Both the position numbers and the translations under genes were made by a program. A stretch of 64,000 nucleotides of DNA. It comes from UBA668 sp038234785. GTDB taxonomy: Bacteria > Actinomycetota > Acidimicrobiia > Acidimicrobiales > Ilumatobacteraceae. Shown piece after piece: positions 48,589 to 56,752 of the stretch; within the stretch, counting starts at the first letter, position 1; each line of letters starts with the position of its first letter. The DNA lies in contig JBBQTC010000001.1 in the NCBI GenBank assembly GCA_038234785.1, positions 62,001 to 126,000 of the forward strand, read 5' to 3'. The notes beneath the pieces are model-generated. The model saw only the letters and a list, made by a program, of their open reading frames with translations, was not told where the DNA came from and did not search any database.

Positions 48589-50442
48589 ATGTTCCAATCG
48601 CTCAAGCGGCTCGTGATCGGCCGTCCCATCGCCACCGCCGACGAAGGTCACCAGCGGCTCAGCAAGAAGATCGCACTCCCCGTCTTCGCCAGCGACGCCA
48701 TCTCCTCTACGGCCTACGCCACGGACGAAATCCTCGTCGTGCTCCTCGGTGGAGCCGGAATCGGCTACGCGGCGTTCACCAAACTCATCCCGCTGTCGAT
48801 CGTGGTCGCGGTGCTGTTGGTCATCGTCATCACCAGCTACCGCCAGACGATCCACGCCTACCCCAGCGGTGGCGGCAGTTACATCGTGAGCAAGGAGAAC
48901 CTCGGCGCGATCCCGTCGCTCATCGCCGGTTCATCGCTCCTCGTCGACTACATCCTCACGGTCGCCGTGTCCGTGGCCGGTGGCGTGCTCGCCATCCGAT
49001 CCGCGTTCGGGTTCAGCACGCAGTGGACGGTGCCGATCTGCCTGGCGTGCGTGTTGCTCATGACGCTCGCCAACCTGCGCGGACTGAAGGAGTCCGGGGC
49101 GCTCTTCGCTCCTCCCACGTACATCTACGTCGTCTCGCTGATCGCCCTCATCGTCGTCGGACTCGTGCGGGTGTTCATCCTCAAGAACATCGACCCGATC
49201 GATCCGGCCAAGGTCAGCAAAGAGGCGGTCGAGCTCTCCAAGGGCACCAAGTCGCTCGGGTTGATGATGTTGCTGCGCGCGTTCTCGTCGGGCGCTGTTG
49301 CGCTCTCCGGCGTCGAAGCCGTGTCCAACGGAGTCCCGGCGTTCAAGAAGCCCGAGGCGAAGAACGCGGCCGCGACCATCGTCGTCATGGGCACGATCCT
49401 CGGCACGTGCTTCCTCGGGATCTCTGTGCTCGCCTCGCACCTCAAGCCCATCCGCGGCGATGCCGATCCGACGGGCATCGCGCTCATGGCCCAGCAGGTG
49501 TACGGCGGCAAGGGCCTGCTGTTCTGGATCATGCAGATCTCGACGTTCGCGATCCTGATCCTCGCGGCCAACACCGCCTACGCCGACTTCCCGCGCCTGT
49601 CGAGCATCGTGGCCAAAGACGGATACCTGCCCCACCAGTTCGCGAACCGCGGCGACCGACTCGTGTACTCCAACGGCGTCATCTTCCTCGCCGCCGTGGC
49701 GAGCGTGCTGATCATCATCTTCAAGGGCCAGATCTCGTCGCTGATCCCGCTGTACGCGTTCGGCGTGTTCACCGGGTTCACCCTGAGCCAGTCCGGAATG
49801 GTGGTGCACCACCGCAGGCTCAAGGAACCACGATGGCGTCTCAGCCTCACCATCAACGCCATCGGCGCCTTCACGACCGGCCTGATCGCGCTGATCGTGG
49901 TGGTCTCCAAGTTCACCGAGGGCGCCTGGATCCCTGCGGCTCTGATTCCGATCATGGTGCTCGGCTTCTACACGATCGGCAAGCACTACCACCACGTGCG
50001 CGACTCGCTCGCGGTGCCACCCGGGTACAAGGCGAAGCGGCACACCCACTATGTGGTCGTGCTCGTCGGCAAGGTCAACCGCGGGGTGCTCGACGCGATC
50101 GCCTATGCGCGGAGCCTGTCGCCCGAGCGCATCATCGCCCTGTCGGTCGTGCAGGATCCCGACGAGGAACGCCGGCTGCACGAGCAGTGGGACGAGTACG
50201 ACATCGCGATCGAGCTCCACACGGTCTCGTCGCAGTACCGGGAGCTCACCCGACCCGTGTTCCAGTTCCTCGACGAGATCGACCAGGAACGCGACGACGA
50301 CATCATCACGGTCGTGATCCCCGAGTCGGTCACCAAGGTGAGCAGCCAGTGGCTGCACAACCAATCAGCGCTCGCGCTCAAGGCGAGGTTGCTCTACCGC
50401 CCGCACACGGTGGTGGTCTCGGTTCCCGTGCACGTCGACTGA
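48589..50442 (+). CDS. KimA-like APC-family potassium transporter
   Basis: A 617-residue APC-superfamily permease with about 12 membrane helices and a soluble C-terminal domain. The start MFQSLKRLVIGRPIATADEGHQRLSKKIALPVFASDAISSTAYATDEIL and SYRQTIHAYPSGGGSYIVSKENLG match the Bacillus KimA (YdaO) group, high-affinity potassium-proton symporters controlled by c-di-AMP. The C-terminal ~150 residues (HYVVVLVGKVNRGVLDAIAYARSL ... DEERRLHEQWDEY) form the universal-stress-like cytosolic domain of that family. Divergence from two RCK genes supports a potassium role. Confidence 0.88.
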   Translation: MFQSLKRLVIGRPIATADEGHQRLSKKIALPVFASDAISSTAYATDEILVVLLGGAGIGYAAFTKLIPLSIVVAVLLVIVITSYRQTIHAYPSGGGSYIVSKENLGAIPSLIAGSSLLVDYILTVAVSVAGGVLAIRSAFGFSTQWTVPICLACVLLMTLANLRGLKESGALFAPPTYIYVVSLIALIVVGLVRVFILKNIDPIDPAKVSKEAVELSKGTKSLGLMMLLRAFSSGAVALSGVEAVSNGVPAFKKPEAKNAAATIVVMGTILGTCFLGISVLASHLKPIRGDADPTGIALMAQQVYGGKGLLFWIMQISTFAILILAANTAYADFPRLSSIVAKDGYLPHQFANRGDRLVYSNGVIFLAAVASVLIIIFKGQISSLIPLYAFGVFTGFTLSQSGMVVHHRRLKEPRWRLSLTINAIGAFTTGLIALIVVVSKFTEGAWIPAALIPIMVLGFYTIGKHYHHVRDSLAVPPGYKAKRHTHYVVVLVGKVNRGVLDAIAYARSLSPERIIALSVVQDPDEERRLHEQWDEYDIAIELHTVSSQYRELTRPVFQFLDEIDQERDDDIITVVIPESVTKVSSQWLHNQSALALKARLLYRPHTVVVSVPVHVD

Positions 50443-50505
50443 CGCACCGAATCAAATCCAGACCAGGCCACGACACTCCGGGTCCTGCAGGCATACCCTT
50501 CCACC

Positions 50506-51399
50506 ATGCGAGTGATCATCTCCGGCGCCAGCGGGCTCATCGGCAGTGCGCTGACCACCGAGCTCTCCGAGCACGGACACGAGGTGGTGGCGCTCGTTCG
50601 GCGGCCAACAAGCGGCCCGAACGAGATCCGATGGGACCCTGCCGCCGGTGAGCTGTCCGCCGAATCCCTGGCCGGGGCCGATGCGGTCGTCCATCTCGCC
50701 GGCGCGGGCATCGGCGATCACCGTTGGACCGACGAGTACAAGCAGGAGATCCTCGACAGCAGGGTCGCGTCGACCACGCTGCTCGCAGAGCGGATCGCCG
50801 ACTGCTCGCAACGTCCACCCGTGCTGTTGAGCGGCTCGGCGATCGGGATCTACGGGGCCAGCGACGGACGCGAGCTCGACGAGACCTCACCGATCGGGGA
50901 GGGCTTCCTGGTCGACGTCTGCCGGCAGTGGGAGGCCTCCGCGGCCCCAGCTGCCGCCGCCGGCACTCGGGTCGCCTTCCTTCGGACCGGCATCGTCCTC
51001 ACCGGCCGTGGTGGAGCGTTGAAGAAGATGCTCCCGTTGTTCAAGCTCGGGCTCGGCGGCAAGTTCGGCAAGGGCACCCAATGGCAGAGCTGGATCGCAC
51101 TCGCCGACGAGGTCGGGGCGATCGAACACCTGCTGTCGCGCGACGTGAGCGGACCGGTGAACCTCACCGCGCCGACGCCGGTCACCGGTGCAGAGTTCGC
51201 GACCACGTTGGGGCACGTGCTGCACCGGCCCTCGCTGCTTCCGGTGCCGTCATTCGGCCCCAAGCTGCTGCTGGGCGCAGAGCTCGCCGACGCGCTGTTG
51301 TTCACCGGGCAGAAGGTGCTCCCCCGCGTGCTGCAGGCTTCGGGTTACACGTTCCGCCACGACACGCTGACGTCTGCGCTCACCGCCGCGGTCGCCTGA
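50506..51399 (+). CDS. TIGR01777 family NAD-dependent epimerase-like protein
   Basis: A 297-residue extended-SDR protein: MRVIISGASGLIGSALTTELSEHGHEVVALVRR, IRWDPAAGELSAESLAGADAVVHLAGAGIGDHRWT, VLLSGSAIGIYG, FLRTGIVLTGRGGALKKMLPLFKLGLGGKFGKGTQWQSWI and a C-terminal DUF1731 region (TPVTGAEFATTLGHVLHRPSLLPVPSF). Members such as YfcH and the cell-division inhibitor-named SulA group have no settled substrate. The start ATG is 63 bases after the KimA-like gene. Confidence 0.9.
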   Translation: MRVIISGASGLIGSALTTELSEHGHEVVALVRRPTSGPNEIRWDPAAGELSAESLAGADAVVHLAGAGIGDHRWTDEYKQEILDSRVASTTLLAERIADCSQRPPVLLSGSAIGIYGASDGRELDETSPIGEGFLVDVCRQWEASAAPAAAAGTRVAFLRTGIVLTGRGGALKKMLPLFKLGLGGKFGKGTQWQSWIALADEVGAIEHLLSRDVSGPVNLTAPTPVTGAEFATTLGHVLHRPSLLPVPSFGPKLLLGAELADALLFTGQKVLPRVLQASGYTFRHDTLTSALTAAVA

Positions 51400-51400
51400 C

Positions 51401-51868
51401 TCACTGGTCGGCGGTGTCGAGCTGGGGCCACCGGGTGAGCGCATCCTCGAGATCGAGTCGTCGGGTGCCGATCGAACCGTCCCACTCCGAACGCGGTGTC
51501 GCCCACATGATCTCGAACTCGATGCCGTCGGGGTCCTTCGCGTAGAGGCTCTTGCTCACGCCGTGGTCACTCTCCCCCACGAGCGCACCCGCCTCGAGCA
51601 ACCGGACGCGGAGCGCGGCGAGATCCTCGATGGTGTGCACCTGCCAGGCGAGGTGATAGAGCCCCACGGTCTGCTGGCCGGCGGGGCGATCGCCCACGCT
51701 GAACAGGCCAAGATCGTGGTCGTTGTCGGACCCGTCGGCCCGGAGGAAGAATGCCTGGTCGCCGATGCTTGCTCCCACGGTGAACCCGAGCACGTCGGTG
51801 TAGAACGCCGCCGACGCCTTCGCGTCACGCACGTAGAGCACTGCATGGTTGAGCCGCTTGATGGTCAT
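51401..51868 (-). CDS. VOC family protein (extradiol dioxygenase-like)
   Basis: A 155-residue glyoxalase-fold protein with a full metal triad: His in RLNHAVLYV, His in LYHLAWQV, Glu in GIEFEIMW. The AKDPDGIEFEIMW ending matches catechol 2,3-dioxygenase-like single-module VOC proteins. It may act on an aromatic or hydroxylated substrate as a dimer. An excellent GGAGGA site precedes the ATG at 51868. The stop is one base after the convergent TIGR01777 stop. Confidence 0.88.
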   Translation of the reverse strand: MTIKRLNHAVLYVRDAKASAAFYTDVLGFTVGASIGDQAFFLRADGSDNDHDLGLFSVGDRPAGQQTVGLYHLAWQVHTIEDLAALRVRLLEAGALVGESDHGVSKSLYAKDPDGIEFEIMWATPRSEWDGSIGTRRLDLEDALTRWPQLDTADQ

Positions 51869-51911
51869 TGCTTCCTCCTGGCCGGCAGGCCGCTTGGTCG
51901 AGCCGGTCGGC

Positions 51912-52475
51912 TCAGACCTTCAGTGCTTCGATCTCGAGCACGATCTTCACACGGTCGCCGACCACGAATCCACCGGTCTCGAGTGCAACGTTCCACTCCA
52001 GCCCGAAGTCCTTGCGGCTGATCTCGGTCTCTGCAGTGAAGCCCGCCTTGGTGTTGTTCCACGGGTCGACGGCAACGCCGTCGAAGTCGAGCGCGAAGTC
52101 GACGGACTTGGTGACGCCCTTGATGGTGAGATCGCCGTGCAGCACGAACGAGCCGCCCTTGGTCTCGATGCCCGTGCTCACCAGGGTCCAGGTGGGGAAC
52201 TGCTCGACATCGAAGAAGTCGGTTCCCTTGAGGTGGCCGTCGCGACCCTCGTCGCGAGTGTCGATGGACGCCGCCTGGACGGTGGCCTCGAGCGTCGAGT
52301 CGAGCGGGTTCTCCGCAACGGTGATCGTGCCGGAGAAGTCGGCGAACTGGCCGCGAACCTTGGCGACCATGAGGTGGCGGGCGGTGAAGCCGATGGTCGA
52401 GTGACCGACATCGACGGTCCAGATGCCGGGCGTGAGTGCGCCGAGGACGCTGGTGGATTCGAGTGCGCTGGACAT
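51912..52475 (-). CDS. YceI family protein
   Basis: A 187-residue lipocalin-like beta-barrel: PGIWTVDVGHSTIGFTARHLMVAKVRGQFADFSG, HLKGTDFFDVEQFPTWTLVSTGIE, GDLTIKGVTKSVDFALDFDG, EISRKDFGLEW. The family binds isoprenoid-like amphiphiles. There is no signal peptide, so unlike the proteobacterial YceI it is cytoplasmic. ATG at 52475 with AGGAG upstream. It diverges from a MarR regulator gene that probably controls it. Confidence 0.92.
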   Translation of the reverse strand: MSSALESTSVLGALTPGIWTVDVGHSTIGFTARHLMVAKVRGQFADFSGTITVAENPLDSTLEATVQAASIDTRDEGRDGHLKGTDFFDVEQFPTWTLVSTGIETKGGSFVLHGDLTIKGVTKSVDFALDFDGVAVDPWNNTKAGFTAETEISRKDFGLEWNVALETGGFVVGDRVKIVLEIEALKV

Positions 52476-52545
52476 GACGGGATGCTCCTTGGGGTGGAAA
52501 TGGAATTCCTTGCGTGTGCAATGAACCATATCGGGAATCTTTCGC

Positions 52546-52570
52546 TTCGCAACTATTTCTTCGCGCAACT
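52546..52570. promoter_or_regulatory. Repeated TTCGC(GC)AACT boxes in the yceI-marR spacer
   Basis: TTCGCAACT (52546-52554) and TTCGCGCAACT (52560-52570) lie in an AT-richer stretch between the divergent yceI and marR genes and overlap the region expected for both promoters. They are candidates for MarR operator half-sites. Their direct rather than inverted arrangement lowers confidence. Confidence 0.3.
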
Positions 52571-52590
52571 CAATGGCTAGCCTTGGATGC

Positions 52591-53058
52591 ATGGAACCGA
52601 GATGGCTCACCGACGACGAACAGCAGTCGTGGCGCAACTACGTCCTGACCGCGCACGATCTTGCGACCGCGTTGGAAGCCGACCTCGCTCCCCACGGTGT
52701 GACGATGGGCGACTACGAGGTGCTCGTGTGGCTGTCCGAGGCGGAGGAGAACCGCATGCGCATGTGCGATCTGGCCGGCGCTCTCCAGCTCTCGCCGAGC
52801 GGGCTCACCCGTCGGCTCGATGGCATGGTCAAGCAGGGCTGGGTCGAACGAGCATCGTGCGCCAGTGATCGGCGCGTGATGTGGGCGCACCTCACCCCCG
52901 TCGGGCGGGCGAAGATGGAAGCGGCGGCACCCGCTCACGTGGAGAGCGTTCGCCGACACGTGCTCGAACCACTCGGGGCAGACGGGTTCGATCAGTTCGG
53001 CACACTCTTCGGCCGCATCCGCGAGCACCTGCAGCACCTCGAGCTCACCCGCCCATGA
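52591..53058 (+). CDS. MarR family transcriptional regulator
   Basis: A 155-residue winged-helix regulator: the wHTH core is MRMCDLAGALQLSPSGLTRRLDGMVKQGWVERASCASDRRVMWAHLTPVGRAKME, and flanking helices make the dimer interface. I place the start at the ATG at 52591 (MEPRWLTDDEQQSW); an ATG at 52573 would add six residues. It faces yceI and probably controls it, possibly in response to a phenolic or oxidative ligand. Its stop overlaps the argJ start (ATGA). Confidence 0.9.
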   Translation: MEPRWLTDDEQQSWRNYVLTAHDLATALEADLAPHGVTMGDYEVLVWLSEAEENRMRMCDLAGALQLSPSGLTRRLDGMVKQGWVERASCASDRRVMWAHLTPVGRAKMEAAAPAHVESVRRHVLEPLGADGFDQFGTLFGRIREHLQHLELTRP

Positions 53059-54212
53059 GCCTCGAGCTGCCCCAGGGATTCCACGCCTACGTCACAAACG
53101 TCGGCGTGAAGGACGACACCGACGACTTCACCCTCGTCGCCTCCGACCTGGCGTGCGTCGCGGCGGGAGTCTTCACGAAGAGCTCGTTCGCCGGCCCGAG
53201 CGTCGTGGTGAGCAGACGCAACGTCGCCGATGGCTCGGCACGCGCAATGGTGGTGATCTCCAAGAACGCGAACGTCGCGACCGGCGCTCAGGGAATGGCC
53301 GACGCCGAGGAAGTCGTCATCGGAGTTGCGCGCGCCATCGGGTGCAGCCCCGACGAGGTCGTCATCGCCTCGACCGGTGTCATCGGCCGCACCTATCCGA
53401 TCGACCGCATCCGTGACGGCATGGCCCGCATCCCCACACCGCTGCCGTCGTCCGACGCCGAGGCCGTGGCCCGAGGAATCATGACCACCGACACGGTGCC
53501 GAAGACGGCCATCGCCACGGCTGGCAACGCGACCGTCGTCGGCGTCGCCAAGGGCGTCGGCATGATCGAGCCCGACATGGCCACGATGATCGCGATGGTG
53601 TTCACCGACGCCGAGATCGACCTCGGGGCGCTCGACGCGATCTTCCGTTCGGTGATCGACCGCACGTTCAATTGCGTGTCCGTCGACACCGACACGTCGA
53701 CGAGCGACACCGCCGTGATCCTCGCCAACGGAGCACGTGGGCCGGTCGACGCCATCGCCTTCGAAGCTGCGCTGTATTCGGTGTGCGAATCGCTGACCAA
53801 GCAGATCGCCCGCGACGGCGAGGGCGCCACCACGCTGATCCAGGTCGACGTCGACGGTGCCAGTACCGCCGAGCAGGCCATGCGAGTGGCGAAGGCCATC
53901 GTCAACTCCCCGTTGGTGAAGACCGCGGTGCACGGCGCCGACCCCAACTGGGGTCGGGTCGCAATGGCGGTCGGGAAGAGCACGTCCGAGACCGAGGTCG
54001 ACCAGTCCAAGGTGGTCATCCGCTTCGGCGATCAAGAGGTCTACCCGGCTGCGCTGGGAACGCAGGAACTCGCCGCACTCGCCACCTACATGAAGGGTGA
54101 CGAGGTGCGCATCCACGTCGCTCTGGGGACGGGCGGCACCGCGTCGGCGACCGTGTGGGGCTGCGACCTGACCGATGGCTACGTGCGCATCAACGCCGAC
54201 TACACCACCTGA
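53055..54212 (+). CDS. argJ: Glutamate N-acetyltransferase / amino-acid N-acetyltransferase ArgJ
   Basis: A 385-residue member of the ornithine acetyltransferase family. The autocleavage site is in VGMIEPDMATMIAMVFTDA with Thr177 as the nucleophile; STGVIGRTYPIDRI, CVSVDTDTSTSDT, VDGASTAEQAMRVAKAI and TAVHGADPNWGRV are all conserved. It recycles acetyl groups in arginine synthesis by moving them from N-acetylornithine to glutamate. It stands alone, without argC, argB or argD, and overlaps a MarR gene by four bases, which is unusual; a paralogue with another acyl acceptor is possible. Confidence 0.88.
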   Translation: MSLELPQGFHAYVTNVGVKDDTDDFTLVASDLACVAAGVFTKSSFAGPSVVVSRRNVADGSARAMVVISKNANVATGAQGMADAEEVVIGVARAIGCSPDEVVIASTGVIGRTYPIDRIRDGMARIPTPLPSSDAEAVARGIMTTDTVPKTAIATAGNATVVGVAKGVGMIEPDMATMIAMVFTDAEIDLGALDAIFRSVIDRTFNCVSVDTDTSTSDTAVILANGARGPVDAIAFEAALYSVCESLTKQIARDGEGATTLIQVDVDGASTAEQAMRVAKAIVNSPLVKTAVHGADPNWGRVAMAVGKSTSETEVDQSKVVIRFGDQEVYPAALGTQELAALATYMKGDEVRIHVALGTGGTASATVWGCDLTDGYVRINADYTT

Positions 54213-54240
54213 TCGTGCAACCGCGGTGCGAGTCGTCAGC

Positions 54241-55017
54241 TCACTTCGGTGGCATCCGGATGCCGCCGTCGACGCGGATGGTCTCGGCGTTCATGTAGCT
54301 GTTGCAGATGCACTCGACGACCATCGAGGCGAGTTCGCTCTGGAAGCCGAGACGCTGCGGGAAGAGCACACCCTTCTGCAAGTTCGACTTGAACGCCTCG
54401 CTGGCGTCGCCTTCGCCGTAGATCGGCGTGTCGATGAGACCGGGAGCGACCGTGTTGACACGGATGCCCACGGCAGCGAGATCGCGGGCGATCGGAAGGG
54501 TCATACCGACCACGCCGCCCTTCGACGCCGAGTACGACGCCTGGCCGATCTGTCCGTCGAACGCGGCCACCGATGCGATGTTGACGATCGCGCCACGCTC
54601 GCCGTACTCGAGCGGCTCGGTGGTGCTCATCGCGGTCGCCGCGATGCGGATGCAGTCGAAGCTGCCGATGAGGTTGATGGCGATGACCTTCTTGAACGCG
54701 TCGAGGTTCGCCGCGGAGTCGTAGCTGCCGTCCTTGCCGACCGTGCGCTGTGCCCAGCCGATGCCGGCCGAGTTCACCAGCACGCGCAGCGGACCCATGC
54801 TTTTTGCCATCTCGACGGCGTTGATGATGTCGTCGGTCTTGGTCACATCGACCTTGCAGAAGGCCCCGCCGATCTCGTTCGCGAGCTCGTTGCCCTTGTC
54901 CTCCTGCAGGTCGGCCACCACGACCTTGGCGCCCTTCGACGCGAGAAGACGTGCGGCTGCGGCCCCGATACCCGAGGCGCCGCCGGTGACGATTGCGCTG
55001 ACTCCATTGATGTCCAT
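54241..55017 (-). CDS. SDR family 3-hydroxyacyl-CoA dehydrogenase-like (HSD17B10-type)
   Basis: A 258-residue short-chain dehydrogenase with AIVTGGASGIGAAAARLLASKGAKVVVADLQ, NSAGIGWAQRT, the catalytic NIASVAAFDGQIGQASYSASKGG and VAPGLIDTP. The similarity is to type II 3-hydroxyacyl-CoA dehydrogenases, which act on short-chain hydroxyacyl-CoA and steroids. I start at the ATG at 55017 (MDINGVSAIVTGG). It diverges from a CoA-transferase gene, consistent with acyl-CoA metabolism. Confidence 0.88.
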   Translation of the reverse strand: MDINGVSAIVTGGASGIGAAAARLLASKGAKVVVADLQEDKGNELANEIGGAFCKVDVTKTDDIINAVEMAKSMGPLRVLVNSAGIGWAQRTVGKDGSYDSAANLDAFKKVIAINLIGSFDCIRIAATAMSTTEPLEYGERGAIVNIASVAAFDGQIGQASYSASKGGVVGMTLPIARDLAAVGIRVNTVAPGLIDTPIYGEGDASEAFKSNLQKGVLFPQRLGFQSELASMVVECICNSYMNAETIRVDGGIRMPPK

Positions 55018-55082
55018 GGGGGTCGACGATAGGCGGACGCGGGACGGCAGCACCAAGTGGACGGCCGACTACGGTGCCGGGC

Positions 55083-56294
55083 ATGCCTGGACCGCTCGAA
55101 GGCTTCACGGTGATCGAGACCTGCCAGATGGTGGCGGGTCCGATGGCCGCGATGCTGTGCGCCGACCTCGGTGCAGAAGTGGTGAAGGTCGAGCAACCCA
55201 ACGGCGGCGACCGGATGCGGCTGCTGGGCCACCGAGTCGGGAGCATCGGCGCGTTGTGGGCCAACGTGAACCGGGGCAAGCGGAGCGCGGTGTTCGACCT
55301 TCAGCACCCCGAGGGTCGGGCGTTGCTGCGTCAACTGGTCGCCACCGCCGACGTGTTCGTGCAGAACTTCCGACCGGGCGTCGCCGCCCGGCTCGGCATC
55401 GACGAAGCATCGCTGCGAGCGGTGAACGCCGAACTCGTCTACGTCTCGATCAGCGGTTTCGGCGACAGCGGCCCCTACATCGACCAGAAGAGCTACGACT
55501 ACGTCATCCAGGCGCTGTCGGGCATGGCTGCGTTGCAGGCGGGCAGCAGCGGCGAGCCTGCCCTCATCCGCAACATCGTGGTCGACAAGGTGACCGCACT
55601 CACCGCCACCCAGGCGATCCTCGCCGCCCTGCTGGCCCGGGCACGCGGCGCGGGAGGGCAGCACATCCGCCTGTCGATGATCGACACCGCGCTCGCATTT
55701 CTGTGGCCCGACGGCATGATGCAGCACTCGCTGCTCGCCGACGACGGCCGGGTGACGCCGGGCCCCCACATGGCTGACGGCTATCTCGTGCGACGCACGG
55801 CCGACTCGTTCCTCGCCCTGTTGGCGGTGTCGAACTCGCAGTTCCCTGGCCTCTGTGCGGCCCTGGGCACCCCGGAGTGGTTGACGGATCCGCGTTTCGC
55901 GACGCTCGCCGATCGCGAGGCCAACGCCGGGGTGCTCAGCGAACTGATCGGCGTCGAAGTGGCGAAGCATCCTGGGCGAACGCTCGTCGACGCGCTCCAC
56001 CGCGAGGACGTTCCGTGCGCACTCGTCAACCCCGTCGGCGAGGTGCATCTCGACCCGCAGGTGATGCACAACGGAGTCCTCGTCGAACACGAGCGGCCGT
56101 GGCTCGGTCCGGTTCGCGAGCCCATGCCGCCGGCGCGTTTCTCGGCGACTCCGACCGCGCTCGGGCGCCACGCACCGAAGCTCGACGAGCACACCGACGA
56201 GCTACTGGCCGAACTTGGCCACGGCTCCGAGGAGGTCGCCCGGCTGCGGGCGTCGGGCGTGGTGGGCGCTCAGACGTCGAAGAGCCGCTCCTGA
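55083..56294 (+). CDS. CaiB/BaiF (class III) CoA transferase
   Basis: A 403-residue family III CoA transferase: GFTVIETCQMVAGPMAAMLCADLGAEVVKVEQP, WANVNRGKRSAVFDLQHPEGRALL, ADVFVQNFRPGVAARLG with the conserved nucleophilic Asp in the later SMIDTALAFLW region, and GHHTDELL-like end (LDEHTDELLAELG). It exchanges CoA between acyl-CoA and a free acid. I prefer the ATG at 55083; a GTG at 55074 is in frame. Substrate unknown. Confidence 0.88.
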   Translation: MPGPLEGFTVIETCQMVAGPMAAMLCADLGAEVVKVEQPNGGDRMRLLGHRVGSIGALWANVNRGKRSAVFDLQHPEGRALLRQLVATADVFVQNFRPGVAARLGIDEASLRAVNAELVYVSISGFGDSGPYIDQKSYDYVIQALSGMAALQAGSSGEPALIRNIVVDKVTALTATQAILAALLARARGAGGQHIRLSMIDTALAFLWPDGMMQHSLLADDGRVTPGPHMADGYLVRRTADSFLALLAVSNSQFPGLCAALGTPEWLTDPRFATLADREANAGVLSELIGVEVAKHPGRTLVDALHREDVPCALVNPVGEVHLDPQVMHNGVLVEHERPWLGPVREPMPPARFSATPTALGRHAPKLDEHTDELLAELGHGSEEVARLRASGVVGAQTSKSRS

Positions 56295-56752
56295 CTCGGC
56301 GGATGCATCGGCGTCTCGTCGCGGTCCGCAGCGAACGGTCCCTGCGCGGCCAACACTGCCAGCCGATCGACGATGTCGTTCATCACGTTGCCCGAGTGAC
56401 CCTTCACCCACCGGAACTGCGGCTGGCGTTCGAGGACGAGCGCGACCAACGGCTTCCAGAGGTCGAGGTTGGCGACCGGTTCCTTCTTCGAGTTGCGCCA
56501 CCCGTTTCGCTGCCATTTCACGTACCAGCGATCGCGAAAGCAGTTGACGACGTAGGTCGAGTCGCTGACGATCGTCAGTTCGCCCTCGTTCGCCCGCAGC
56601 GCTTCCAGCACCGCGGTGACCTCCATCCGCTGGTTGGTGGTGTGCGGCGCTCCCCCGCTGCCCGACACCGCGCCGTCGGGGGCGATGGCCCACGCCCACC
56701 CACCCGGCCCCGGGTTGCCCTGGCACGCACCATCGGTGAAGATCTCGATCAC
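56270..56752 (-). CDS. rnhA: Ribonuclease HI
   Basis: A 160-residue RNase H that removes RNA from RNA-DNA hybrids. The DEDD residues are visible: Asp in IFTDGACQGNPGPGG, Glu in NQRMEVTAVLEAL, Asp in IVSDSTYVVN and Asp in NDIVDRLAVLAA, with the catalytic His in WVKGHSGNVMND. The GTG at 56752 overlaps the acyltransferase stop as GTGA, so it is translationally coupled to that membrane protein gene. Confidence 0.94.
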   Translation of the reverse strand: MIEIFTDGACQGNPGPGGWAWAIAPDGAVSGSGGAPHTTNQRMEVTAVLEALRANEGELTIVSDSTYVVNCFRDRWYVKWQRNGWRNSKKEPVANLDLWKPLVALVLERQPQFRWVKGHSGNVMNDIVDRLAVLAAQGPFAADRDETPMHPPSQERLFDV

